From NCBI GenBank assembly GCA_015832175.1, contig WJXW01000004.1, forward strand, positions 4,144,630 to 4,208,629: 64,000 nt of DNA, written 5' to 3'. Every line of letters begins with the position of its first letter. Within the stretch, counting starts at the first letter, position 1. This document shows positions 46,834 to 57,895 of the stretch, one piece after another. Below the pieces are notes generated by a model, which was not told the origin of the DNA, made no database searches, and saw only the letters and a list, made by a program, of their open reading frames with translations. Source of the stretch: Paraphaeosphaeria minitans. Lineage: Eukaryota; Ascomycota; Dothideomycetes; Pleosporales; Didymosphaeriaceae. Both the position numbers and the translations under genes were made by a program.

Positions 46834-49800
46834 ATGCCACCTTAATTAAGCGGCTCGCGACTCTATACCTAAATATAGTGGATAAATAAATACATGCTAG
46901 CTTTTATTCCTACTATCTCTTCTTATCTGTAGCTGTTAATACTGCTAAAGGCATTAGCCTACTATCTATATAACAATACCTAAAACTTTCGTGTCTAGGC
47001 GGAACCACTTATAGGTGTTCCTAATCCAAACCTATATAATGTTCTATTACTAAGCATAAATCGCACAGAAGCGCACTTTCTATTACAACAAAATAGGGTA
47101 TATTATCTTGTTTAATAATTTAATTATAACAGTATTGTTTTTTCTCTAACTAGTCTTAGTATCTTCTAGTATAACCTATCCTTCTCCTTCTTGCCTGGCT
47201 TTACTAAGGGTTTTACTAGTAATTAATATATGTCCTTCTTACCTATGAATCTTTTACAACACAAGAACATTCTTCTTAGACTATATAATAGGTTTAAGTG
47301 TTATATATTCTAGCTATGTTTTCCTCTACAGTTTACCTTAGCTAAAGGGAAGGCTATTACTAGATAAACCTAACACCTTTTAGACCATGCCTTAGCTTAA
47401 TAGCTAGAGTGTGTTATTCTCCCTACTCTGCGCAGTGTATACGATCTAAGTAGTGCTAGGTATTATCCTATTAGCTATACATAGCTAAAAGCGAACTCTA
47501 AAGTACGTTTTAAATAAAGTTATATATAGACACTAGGTAATTGTTATGTTAACACTTAATAGGATATCCTAAAACAAATTCTTGAATTTTTTTAGGATAC
47601 TATTGTGGATTTAGCATAAGATGTTACTTTCCTAGACTACAATATTCCTAACAATGCCTTTAGTAATTCTGTACTTATTATATCTTATTACAACCTTAAA
47701 CTGTCTAAACTTAGTAGTTATTCTTCCTTGTCTACCTATTAAATATCTTTAGAAGAATTTATTTAGTCTTACTAGAATATAAACTTTCTAGACCTACATC
47801 GCTTCTATTAGGATCTTGGCATTTAAACTAGATTAAATGTTGCTAGTATAACTACATTACAAAAATCCTATTACCTTAAATAATAGATATCCTTCTTTAA
47901 TTATAGTAAGTAAGGATCATGTTTAAAGCCGCGTTTCTATACCTTTACTAGTACTAATGCTAGATCTACTAAATTAGAGCTTTGCTATAGCAACAAATTT
48001 TACTAAGCTGGAATTTAATATGTAAAAGTCTATAACACTATTAAGGAGACTATATATGCACCTATTCGTGGGTATGGTTTATTTTTAAATCCTAATCTGG
48101 AAGTTATTAGTGCCACTTAGGAATTCTTAAACAAGACAAAATTTAGTAACACTGGACGTAATAAGTAGAGTATTATTTAAGTTAAGTAACTTCTAAATTA
48201 AATTGAGCTCTATAAGGCCTGTATATGCGTAATTCTATTACCTAAGTCCTACTAGATATTCTATTTTAATTGCCAAGAACTTCGCATATAGCTGCACTAG
48301 TCTAGAACCGCGTTAGCGCCTTTTAATATTAATAACACAGAGTATATACACTAGGTAGATACTAATACTTATTATAGATTCTAGATTCTACTAATACATA
48401 AAGTTAATTACTTTTGTGTAGCGGAATGTAATTGTTAGCTAGTAGCTCTAGAATTAATTACTACTATAGCTTACTATTTTAACCCACTAACTAAAAATTA
48501 AGAACTTAACTGCATAGCTACAACCGCATTTGCTTACACTCTTTACTTTGTGTTAAACTATAAAGATTTAAGTAGTCTTCCTTCCCTTAGCTCTAATAAG
48601 GAGTACTAAAGACCCTGTGTTTTTAAACACTAGAAACCCTTACTAGGTGGTACCATTATACTAAAACACATGCGGAGATGTAAGCCCAAGTAACGCTAAG
48701 GCCTTAAATATGCCAAATCTATAAAGTAATTTAGTATTGTTTGGATTCCTTTTTGCTTAGGCATATAGAATAAACTTATACCAAAATTCTAACTTAGTAA
48801 ATATCCCTATCTAGATATCTACTACCATGTTCTACGAAAGTCGAAGCGCCGCCTCTACCTCTATAGGATGCGAACCTTAGAGTCTTATTAGTTTAAATTT
48901 ATTTACTACTTAATAGAATCTACTCTTTTAATTAGTTAAGGTGTAACTAATTTGAAAGTATAGTAGAAGCTATTCTTTTTACTATCTATGTAGGCAATAA
49001 GAGTATATAATCTCTTTGTATAGGAAATTATAGGGTAACGCTGGCTAACCCATAATAAAGTTGGTAATTAGAAAAACCTAGAACCTTTCTTCTAGTAAGC
49101 CCACATGGAGCACCTAGTAAATAGGGGAATAGATATACTTTCTTTCTCTAGTGTTTCTAAGATTATTAGAGCGCGACTTGGACTGAGCCACCTAGAAATT
49201 ATAAAGTAACATAACCACAAGACTACCCTTTTCCCAACCTTTAGTTATGGGACATGGCAGGGCAGGGTAGCTCCCTTGTTTATATTAGATAATAATAACC
49301 CTCTTTAGCTAAAGAAAGCGCTATAGATGTAAGTAATACTATTACACCTAGAAGCCTTTAAAATAGTACTACCAGGATATACTGTGGACAAAATATACGC
49401 TTTATACAAAACGTACATTTTACAAATTGCTTGTGTTTATGTTTAGGGGATCCTCCTATACTCTAGGAAAATAGTATTTGTGCTAGGTAGTAATAGTAAG
49501 TCTATTAGGTAATTAAGTATAACAATTCAACACTAACTGCTAAGTAACTTAGAGTGGATAAAATGGATATTTCTACGCATTGCACCTAAGGACTAATTAA
49601 TATTTTATTATATCTACACTACTTAACAATAGTTATTAGTATCTAAAGTTAGAGAGGTTCTTAAGCGATGTTATATTTTCACCTTCCATAATAAAGGAGA
49701 TATCTCAGAACACCTATACCTGCTAGGCAGTTCGGACGAAATAGGGTCTTTACTAACCCTGTTTAGTTATATTAATAAGTTTAACACCAAATTTAGTGAA

Positions 49801-50041
49801 TAGCAGGATAACCTAAGTAAAAATGAAGATAAGGATAGTAACTAGCCAGCTTAACCTGTGCACACAGCTACTAGTAGATTTATTGTGTTAGAAAGTGAAG
49901 AGGTAAGCGATCTATCTAATCTTAAAAGTCTATAGATAGGTAGTAACGGCATATTAGTTATGTACTATTAATATATATTTAAAGGTTTCTCTAGTAATCT
50001 TTTCTCTATCTTACTACATCTTCTCTACTTATTAAAAAAAT
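46834..50041 (+). pseudogene. Unknown long frame 2 (about 1068 codons)
   Basis: From ATG at 46834 to TAA at 50039-50041 a single register shows no frameshift. The internal stops are TAA or TAG and sit where Gln (or Trp) is plausible. The readable protein is rich in Leu, Ile and Tyr in its first half. It includes a Lys/Arg segment near 48830 (RKSKRRLYLYRMR), a block near 49255-49290 (SYGTWQGRVAPLF), and an acidic Ser-rich tail near 49800-49930. No Walker, polymerase, integrase or transposase motif was seen. It is probably the main gene of an unidentified mobile or subtelomeric unit. Confidence 0.5.
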
Positions 50042-50305
50042 AAACACAGAAGATATAAACCCTATTTCCCGCTCTTATCTATATGCTTGGATACAGTTAA
50101 TTGTAGGCAATCTATAGATTAAATTATAGGCATGTAAGTACAGATGTGCGCTTTTAAATTTAATCCTTTTATATTTCTATATTAGGCTGCGTAGCTGCTA
50201 AGGAATACTTACTAATTAGTCACGATTAAGTTGTGTCTTTTCTTACCCCACAACACTAGGTATAGTTCTATTAACCTAACACCTATATCTATTAAACTAA
50301 TAAAT

Positions 50306-50938
50306 ATGTCACCACGATTATCTAATGGCAGCCAAGTTAGAAAGCCTAAATTTAAACCTTAGATAAGGAAGGTTACTAAAACTAAGCGCTATAAACTGTT
50401 ACTCGCCACACTAATAAATACGTATAGAGAACCCTTATTTCTATTAAGTAAGTATTTAATTAATACATCTCTAGACACCCGCCATTATATAGGTATATTT
50501 AAAAGGTAAGCAAATGCTAAATAGATATTATAGGATAAAGACCTTCCTAATAAAGAAGATAATGTGTAAGCAATTTACTATCTACAATTACACAAAACTA
50601 AGAGCTTAGAACAATTCCTAAATCACTAGTAGAGCCTACGCCCCCACTATTACTAAATTATAATCTAAGCCCTTTATAAAATATCTTTGCGCACTTTCCT
50701 TACACTATAAGATAAGTAGGTTAATAGGTATTAGCTAAAACTACCTAACATAATTATGTAATAACACTAGACAGAGTAAATGTATCTACTCTATAAGCGC
50801 TGTCTATTTCTTTAACCAGCAGTTGCACACATACCCCTATAAGTAGTTATACTACAGGCTCTACTTACTGCCCACTAAGTGTTAAACCTAAAGGATAATC
50901 ACCGGCTTTGCTGAATAATAATAGCAACTAGATGCTAA
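50306..50938 (+). pseudogene. Unknown frame 3 of the same segment
   Basis: From ATG at 50306 a register of about 210 codons begins MSPRLSNGSQVRKPKFKP. It has a basic N-terminus and RIP-type stops, and may end at TAA 50936-50938. It follows frame 2 by 264 bases on the same strand. The function is unknown and the end uncertain. Confidence 0.4.
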
Positions 50939-51094
50939 GGTAGAACTAAAGGGTAACCTACTAGCTGCAACTGCTCTAAAATCTATGTTACCTACGCTAT
51001 AAGTGGGACGCAGTAGACATAGGAAGCGTATAATTACGCGTTCTATTAATTTGGCAGAGGTAACTTCTAGATTAATAGAATATATAATTATACG

Positions 51095-51640
51095 CTAGGA
51101 TAGTAAGGCTATAGAACAACACATATTTAAATATAATATGGACACAATAATATAAGGTTTAACCTGCGCTAGTAAGTTACGCACACTATAGGGACTAAGG
51201 GAAATATAAGAACTGCTAACCCTATATATAGCGTATAGGGTATATAAGTAACTATTTGCCAGAATAAGACTTGCTAATAGATAAGGAGGGAAAATTATAT
51301 AAGAGAATGGTTGTAGTAATGTAAATATTAAAGATAAAATGCGAATAGAAGTAAAGCGCATGTGTAGGTTAGTAACATGTCCTCTATAATAGTAAAGCTT
51401 ACTACTCTAGACTAGCCATAAAACCTATATATCTAACGTTTCTCTTAGCTATTAGCGAGCGAGACAAAGCACAACTATATAAGGTAGGGTATATAAAATA
51501 GGATAGTAAGGCCAACTAAATTGGGAAGAGAGGTTGTCTTACAAATAGATTAGGGTTCGAAATAGAATAAAAGATGTAGGGGAAAAGGGGCGTAATAACC
51601 CCTATATATATAATACTAAGGAATAATAATTATGCTAAGT
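51095..51640. repeat. Subtelomeric block R2, copy 2
   Basis: It is related to 39285-39530 and directly precedes an R1 copy. An open minus-strand frame of 88 codons (51095-51361) is hydrophobic (MRFTSIRILSLIF) with several possible membrane segments. Whether it was ever a gene is unclear. Confidence 0.55.
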
Positions 51641-51659
51641 CTCTCCCTATATAATGTAC

Positions 51660-52640
51660 CTATTGCTAAGATCCTTAAGGAGCCTTTAACTACTTACTAG
51701 TTGAAATCCTATAACTAAATTATAATCTACTAGGTCCTTATTAGAAAGCATTTCTAGGAATAAGGGCTCTGGCAGCTCTAGATCTAATATACACGCCTTA
51801 TACGTTTCTGCTATAGCTGTTACGCTGTTAAAGACAGTATTATTATATTATATAACTATGTCTATCCACTGTTAGAGCTGCGCAACTGTTATACCTTATT
51901 TAATATAGGTGTTAAATATAGAGTTCTATAGTAGTATTGCAAATACGCCTATACCAAATCTTACCTTAAGTAGACACTATCTTCTTCCTGCATCTAGGCA
52001 CTAACCAAATTCCCTCTACGCTGTAGGATGTGTTCCCTTACTTAGTTCTTTCTCTTCTATTATTCTAAATTCTTAAGCAAATAGAAGCTTTTTTACTATA
52101 GATGCGTATTTTTTCTCTCTTCTACTAGATAGCATCTTTCTTTTTTGTACTAGGGCCTCTAATAATTTAAACTCTAACTAAAGTGCTGCCTATATCTAGC
52201 GCTACCACATCTTACTTACTATACTAACTGCCTATCCCTACCTTACGCTCTTATATAGCGAACAGAACCTCTCTATCTTAAATTGTGTAAAACTATTTTC
52301 TATAAAACTATTTTCTATAAAACTAGCACTAGAGCTTTGCGATAATGCTATGCTACTCTTAGGTATAGTGTTGTGTCTAGTACTATTAACTATGTCTAGG
52401 AGTCTTTCTACCTTTTCCCTAAATAACTATAGGCCCTATGTGTGTTTTGTCCTCTAGACCTGTAACACTATCTTCTAATCTTATAGACACTTAGCTACAC
52501 CTATAGTAATTGCTTAGCTTATTATCCCTCCTATAATGTTAACGCCTACCCCTAGTAGTTTGTATATAAATATATAATAACATTCCTCTTTTCTATTATC
52601 TTATAATAACCCTGCGTCTATGTCTTGTGTACATAGTATA
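51660..52640 (-). repeat. Subtelomeric block R1, copy 2, cut by the helicase unit
   Basis: It is homologous to 32740-33745 along its length. Homology stops at about 52640, where the telomeric helicase unit starts with CCTACCCAAGAGG, so the junction marks the point where the helicase units were joined to older subtelomeric sequence. Confidence 0.75.
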
Positions 52641-52697
52641 ACCTACCCAAGAGGAAGAGGCGTCGGTGGTCACAGACGCGCTAAGATTGGCTTAGCG

Positions 52698-52713
52698 TTA
52701 GGGTTAGAGTTAA
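52698..52713. promoter_or_regulatory. Interstitial telomere-like motif upstream of helicase gene 1
   Basis: TTAGGGTTAGAGTTAA lies about 0.2 kb upstream of the ATG and recurs at the same place in unit 2 (57685-57700) and in the degraded copy (43299-43314). It could bind a telomere-repeat factor. The role is inferred. Confidence 0.45.
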
Positions 52714-52908
52714 CGAATTAGGTAGGATTTGATACCAGAAACGCGTTAGACTAGGGGCAGAAACAATCCTATTCCCCAGCTATTTCTATTTCTTTCTCAT
52801 TCTAATTCATCTCAACGTAACCTCTTATACTAATCTACCATCTCTTATTCACAAAATAGGATGGTGGTGGCGCAGGGTTTAGCCATTACTTTTTACTACT
52901 AATTCGCG

Positions 52909-55900
52909 ATGGAGTTCTGCTGGGACGCTCGAGCTTCCGCGTCAAGCCCAGCTAACAGAGTACTAACATCACCACATCAACAGAACTCTCAGCAGCAACA
53001 GCAACTAGCAGGAGAAAACTTAGCGCAAGCTAATATACAAAAGTATATTCATTTTGTTAAGGAGTACGGCGTGCTTTGCTGCAGCGAGCACAAAGCCGGC
53101 ATAGAAAATCTCGATGTACATCTCCGTCAAAAGCATAGTGTACCAGTTAACGAACGGAGGAAATTCATTGAAAGCTGCGCTCTTTTGAGAAGACAAGGGC
53201 TGGGCAGCGTTACGCTACCAGACGCTGGCGGACCGCCAATCCAGGTCCTAGGAGCGCCGTTGGACGGCTTCCAATGCAAGCAGCCAGCATGCAGCTATCT
53301 TACGCGAAACAAGGGCCAGATACGACTACACTGCAACAGTCATGGGTTAGCGTTCAAGACGGGATCAGATGCGCTCTACCAGAAGGTAAAGATGCAGTCT
53401 TTCTTCCCCGCTTCAGGACGGCAGCGGTACTTTGTAGTTTGCGTCCCCGATGTAGCGGACAGCGGAGCAGACGCTAGGGCGCATAAAGAAGAGGTGGAAG
53501 ACATTCTGGCAGAGTACGCGCGAACGCAGGAGGAGAGGAAGCGGCAAGAGCAGGTGATGGATGCAGAAGTCGCAAAGACAGACAAGACAGGCTGGTGGAA
53601 GTTTACAGAGTGGCCAGAGCACTTTGCGAACCGCAACTGCGTGCACCTTGCCCACGCGATCCGGCTGCCGCGCCGGGACGAGCCCAAGCTGCAGAAGGCC
53701 GCGCGGGCTGTGGAGCAGCTGGTGGAGCAGAGCGTCCGAGGGCTGTCCTCGCTACCACGTGAGACCCGACGATGGGTGAAGAGTGCGCAGGCCAACGAGA
53801 TCCACCAGCAGCCGATAGCCCGACTGCAGAACCCAGAGAGCCAGGCGCGCTATGCTGGGTACATTGTGATGTTCGTGTGCTATGTCCTACGTATCGTCGC
53901 CGCCGAAGAAGCGGACAAGGAGAGCGAGGACACGGAGAGTAGCGAGGGCAGCAGCACCGACGACAGCAGCGACGGCGACGGCAGCAGCAGCGACTGCAGT
54001 GATGAGAGCCCGCCCGAGGCCCACACAGGTCGCCGAGTCAAAGTTGATCCCATGAAGGACGCGCGGGAGATGTTCCCATGGAAAGAGGACCAAAAGCTGC
54101 TGGCCACCATGCTCTGGGAGGCCCTGGACAGCAACGACGAAGCCGGCCACATCGTCCTAGTGCGCCGGATGCTTAGTACGTTCATCATGACGACCTACAT
54201 CCGCAGTCCGTTTGAGAGCGGGCTCGTTCACTTTGCTGCTGTGCTTGGGTTCGATTCAGAGACACGTCGACTGCGCACCGCGAAGAACTATTCGTATCTA
54301 GTGGCTGGGATGGTGTACTGCGTTCGGGTGATCAGTGTCGAACACCTACTTCCGCCCGCGCAACGGGAACAGCAGGGCTTGGTGGAACGTGACCACTATC
54401 TTGACCTGAGAAAGCGCTTCCTAGCGGACGGGTCCTTCAGCCCGACGAGCCAGCTGCTTAGTCTGCTGGCCTATGGCAAGTTCATCGGCATGAATACCGG
54501 CAACGCGGGCAACGCCTTCTGGTCAGAGGATAAGAAGATCTTCTACCTCAACGGTAGACCCATCGTTATACACCATTTCCAGCTGATGGCCCAAGAACTG
54601 TTGACCGAGCTGGAGGACCTGCTCTGGGGTGAGCTGCTCTGGGTCCGCAGTCCCGGTCAGCGTTTCCCGATCCGGCTCGACCTGATTCAGGACGATGTCG
54701 CGTGCACACGACGCGGCATGTCCTTTGTCACGCACGGGAACAACGGCCTGGAGAATGGCTTGCGATGGATGCTCGAACGGATGATGCAGGACGAGCAGGG
54801 TCGGAAGCTCCGCTCCGGAGATGGGACTTGGAACGTTGCACGCGTGAAGCTGTACCTGCGCAGTGTCAAGCGCTTCAAGGAGCTGGAGCTTGCCAATCTC
54901 CACATTGACGAGGGAATGCCAGGTCGGGGCACCGAGATCACGTCGATGCGGTTCCGCAACGGAGCACTGCAGGACCGCAACCTCTTCGTGATGGACGGAC
55001 AGATCATGACGGTGGTCCGTTACTACAAGTCGCAGTCGCAGTTCGACAAGCCCAAGGTCATCCCAAGGTTCCTGCCCTCGCGGCTCTCGCAGGTGCTCGT
55101 TGTGTACCTGGCGTACGTGCAGCCGTTCGAAGAGTACCTGACCGTGGAGGTGCTGGGCGGCAGCTTCACCGACTACCTGTGGGCCAACGAGCAGGGTCCG
55201 TGGCACACGGATCACCTGACGCGGGTGCTGAAGCGCGAGACGGGCAAGCACCTGGGGGTGGCGCTGAACACGCTCGACTACCGACACACGGCGGTGGGGA
55301 TTGGGCGGGAGGTGGTTGGGGATGTGTTTGGGCGGGGTTACCAAGACGAGGTGGGTGAGATTGAAGAGCCCGAGGTCGACGAGGACGGTGAGAGCCCGTT
55401 GGAGCTGCAGAGCGCGCGGACGACCAAGATCGGCCTGGCCAACTACAGCGTGCCCATCGATATTGTGAAGCATCTCAGCATGCGTTCGATCGAGACCTTC
55501 CGGCCGCTCAGTCGGCGCTGGCACGAGTTTCTAGGTGTGGATGGGCACGAGGTACGACCCAGTGCAGCCAGGAAGCGGCGATGGGAAGAAGAAGGAGACG
55601 GTCAAGACAAAGGGAGAGATGATCTCGCCGTGGTCGTGCCGCAGAAGAAAACCAAACCAGGGGGTGTCACTGCGAGTGCGATGTCTAGAGCGATGCAGCA
55701 GGCACTTGGCCAGGCTACTGCATCGTTCAAGTCGGACGAGCAGGAACAGGCCATGTTCGCTATGGTGAACGGTCAGACACCGCTGGTGGTCGTGCTCCCC
55801 ACAGGTGGAGGCAAGAGTCTGCTGTTCATGGTGCCGGCCTGCCTCGACCATGCTGGCGTGACCGTGGTTGTGGTGCCGTTCCGCGCGCTGATCGAGGACC

Positions 55901-57330
55901 TGGCAACGCGTATCCGCGCGCGCGGTATCGACTGCGTGGAATGGGTTAACCACGAGACGAACCCGGCCTCCGTCATGCTGGTTGGTGCTGATGTCGCCGG
56001 CGGCGCGGGGTTCCTGAAGTATGCCAGCTCGCTGAAGGATAAGAAGCAGCTGCAGCGGGTGGTGATTGACGAGTGCCATCTCATCATCACCTCCAGCCAT
56101 TGGCGGCCGAAGCTGGCGAAGCTGCGGAATCTGCGCGTGCTTGCATGCCCGATCGTACTGCTGACGGCGACGCTACCGCCCGTGCTGGAGGGGGTGTTGG
56201 GTAGAAGCATGTTGATTCAAGCTGCCACCTACATCCGGGCCAGCACGGTGCGGCCCAACATCCGGTATTACGTGTCGTGGTGTGGGCGAGGTAAGGCCAT
56301 GGAGGCAGCACTGGCCATGTGTCGACGGCGGCAGGAACAGCTGCGGGGTGGCCAGAAAGGCGTCATCTACTGCCACAGCAGGACTGCATGCGAAATGCTG
56401 GCAGGGGCGCTGGGCTGCAAGCACTACCACGCTGGCGAGTTGGATCGAACCGAGATCCTCGCCAGCTGGCTGGACGAAGGCGGGCTCATCGTGGCAACAT
56501 CAGCGCTCGGTACTGGGGTTAACTTTCCCAGCATCGTGTTCGTCTTGCACGTAGGCATGCCATGGAGCATGATCGACTACTGCCAGGAGAGTGGGCGTGC
56601 GGGGCGTAGCGGCGAGGTGGCGGACTCGGTCATCATCGTCGAGCCAGGTGAGGTGGAGAGGCGAATCCGGGAGGGTGGAGCGTCGGTGGACGTGTGCGCG
56701 ATGGGCATGTTCATCGAGAGCGAAGGCTGCCGGCGCGGGAAGATGAGCGAGTACATGGATGGGCAGCGGGTAGTGTGCAGTGACATGGACTCGGCTGGGT
56801 GCGATCGATGCGGTGAGGGCCGGATCGAGTGGCAGCAGGCCCAGTCGCTCGCGGCGAGTGAGTGGCAAGAGGTGGAGGCAAGCATGGACGAGCTGCGGGC
56901 CGGGTGTGCGATATGCTGGGTGCTGGGGCGGGCAGGCTGGCAAGAGCACAGAACGATGCTGTGCACGGCGCAGCCCATGATGATGGGGAGGGACATGGAC
57001 GAGTTCCGGCGAGGGGTGCGCGACGCTGGGAACTGCCACAGCTGTCGAAGGTGCTGGGTGAGCCAGAAGTGGTGCGCGACAGGGCAGGACGTCGCGAACT
57101 CGTGCCAGTGGCCGAACATTGTGATTCCTGTGGCCAGGGCAGCAACGGGGATTGCGGATGGGCTTGAGATCATTCGGCAGTGCGGGTTCCAGGGCGAGTG
57201 CGAGGTTTCGTGCCAGGCGTACCAGGTATGGCTTGGACAGCGCCATTGTGAACGTATCTGGGGCGAATTTCTTAGTAATGCAATGGTAGTAGCTATAAGA
57301 GTTATTATAAAACTTAAAGAGAAGAATTAG
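52909..57330 (+). CDS. Telomere-linked RecQ-type DNA helicase with OrsD-type zinc-finger N-terminus, copy 1
   Basis: A single exon of 1473 codons with no intron signs. A Cys/His cluster at residues 57-76 and a C2H2 finger (C123, C128, H141, H145) resemble the OrsD-type N-terminus. An acidic Ser/Asp tract spans 333-372. A long middle domain follows, then a superfamily 2 motor: Walker A LPTGGGKSLLF (K969), DECH at 1054-1057, TAT at 1086-1088, and motif VI QESGRAGR at 1226-1233. Cysteines 1274, 1290, 1298 and 1301 fit a RecQ-like zinc site, and a Cys-rich tail follows. Such genes sit next to telomeres in several fungi and are thought to act in telomere maintenance or recombination as ATP-driven 3'-5' helicases. 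The role here is inferred. The gene is GC-rich, unlike all around it, except the last 20 or so codons, which are AT-rich. Confidence 0.95.
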   Translation: MEFCWDARASASSPANRVLTSPHQQNSQQQQQLAGENLAQANIQKYIHFVKEYGVLCCSEHKAGIENLDVHLRQKHSVPVNERRKFIESCALLRRQGLGSVTLPDAGGPPIQVLGAPLDGFQCKQPACSYLTRNKGQIRLHCNSHGLAFKTGSDALYQKVKMQSFFPASGRQRYFVVCVPDVADSGADARAHKEEVEDILAEYARTQEERKRQEQVMDAEVAKTDKTGWWKFTEWPEHFANRNCVHLAHAIRLPRRDEPKLQKAARAVEQLVEQSVRGLSSLPRETRRWVKSAQANEIHQQPIARLQNPESQARYAGYIVMFVCYVLRIVAAEEADKESEDTESSEGSSTDDSSDGDGSSSDCSDESPPEAHTGRRVKVDPMKDAREMFPWKEDQKLLATMLWEALDSNDEAGHIVLVRRMLSTFIMTTYIRSPFESGLVHFAAVLGFDSETRRLRTAKNYSYLVAGMVYCVRVISVEHLLPPAQREQQGLVERDHYLDLRKRFLADGSFSPTSQLLSLLAYGKFIGMNTGNAGNAFWSEDKKIFYLNGRPIVIHHFQLMAQELLTELEDLLWGELLWVRSPGQRFPIRLDLIQDDVACTRRGMSFVTHGNNGLENGLRWMLERMMQDEQGRKLRSGDGTWNVARVKLYLRSVKRFKELELANLHIDEGMPGRGTEITSMRFRNGALQDRNLFVMDGQIMTVVRYYKSQSQFDKPKVIPRFLPSRLSQVLVVYLAYVQPFEEYLTVEVLGGSFTDYLWANEQGPWHTDHLTRVLKRETGKHLGVALNTLDYRHTAVGIGREVVGDVFGRGYQDEVGEIEEPEVDEDGESPLELQSARTTKIGLANYSVPIDIVKHLSMRSIETFRPLSRRWHEFLGVDGHEVRPSAARKRRWEEEGDGQDKGRDDLAVVVPQKKTKPGGVTASAMSRAMQQALGQATASFKSDEQEQAMFAMVNGQTPLVVVLPTGGGKSLLFMVPACLDHAGVTVVVVPFRALIEDLATRIRARGIDCVEWVNHETNPASVMLVGADVAGGAGFLKYASSLKDKKQLQRVVIDECHLIITSSHWRPKLAKLRNLRVLACPIVLLTATLPPVLEGVLGRSMLIQAATYIRASTVRPNIRYYVSWCGRGKAMEAALAMCRRRQEQLRGGQKGVIYCHSRTACEMLAGALGCKHYHAGELDRTEILASWLDEGGLIVATSALGTGVNFPSIVFVLHVGMPWSMIDYCQESGRAGRSGEVADSVIIVEPGEVERRIREGGASVDVCAMGMFIESEGCRRGKMSEYMDGQRVVCSDMDSAGCDRCGEGRIEWQQAQSLAASEWQEVEASMDELRAGCAICWVLGRAGWQEHRTMLCTAQPMMMGRDMDEFRRGVRDAGNCHSCRRCWVSQKWCATGQDVANSCQWPNIVIPVARAATGIADGLEIIRQCGFQGECEVSCQAYQVWLGQRHCERIWGEFLSNAMVVAIRVIIKLKEKN

Positions 57331-57628
57331 GCCTAGAATATAGTACTTTACTTCTATTTTTTAAAAAATCTCACTTTGTACATATTATAGTAGAGTTAGC
57401 CTATCTATTATAGATTTTATTTTACTTTACTATATATTAGTATAATAGGATGTAAGTTTTAGAAATTATAGAAAAAATAGAAACTAGAGTCTTCTAGAAG
57501 AGTTTAGGAATTGTATAAAATAAGTAAATTTCTAAAAACCTAAGTACTAGTATTGATACTATCTTATAACTTATTAGAATTTAATAAAATTATAATTAAA
57601 CTATATTTCTACTTTTTTATAAACTTTA
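57331..57628. other. AT-rich 3' flank of helicase gene 1
   Basis: The flank holds no gene. It follows TAG at 57328-57330, is identical to 62318-62614 apart from one A, and joins directly to the leader of unit 2 at 57629. It presumably holds the 3' UTR and polyadenylation signals. Confidence 0.8.
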
Positions 57629-57684
57629 CCTACCCAAGAGGAAGAGGCGTCGGTGGTCACAGACGCGCTAAGATTGGCTTAGCG

Positions 57685-57700
57685 TTAGGGTTAGAGTTAA
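57685..57700. promoter_or_regulatory. Interstitial telomere-like motif upstream of helicase gene 2
   Basis: Same TTAGGGTTAGAGTTAA string, at the same distance from the ATG as in unit 1. Confidence 0.45.
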
Positions 57701-57895
57701 CGAATTAGGTAGGATTTGATACCAGAAACGCGTTAGACTAGGGGCAGAAACAATCCTATTCCCCAGCTATTTCTATTTCTTTCTCATTCTAATTCATCTC
57801 AACGTAACCTCTTATACTAATCTACCATCTCTTATTCACAAAATAGGATGGTGGTGGCGCAGGGTTTAGCCATTACTTTTTACTACTAATTCGCG

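Larger units (their letters stand above)
52642..57627 (+). repeat. Telomeric helicase unit 1
   Basis: This is the first of two head-to-tail units with a 4987-bp offset (unit 2 at 57629-62614). Each has a leader, the 1473-codon gene and about 0.3 kb of AT-rich 3' flank ending in AAACTTTACC. The only difference I noticed is one A in a homopolymer (57363-57368 against the matching run near 62350). Confidence 0.95.

Noticed and set aside
53376..57246. Many long open frames on the minus strand and other plus frames inside the helicase genes (for example 54523-55524 and 56500-57246, minus).
   Set aside because: They are shadows of a GC-rich coding region. They recur identically in copy 2 and have no domain content.
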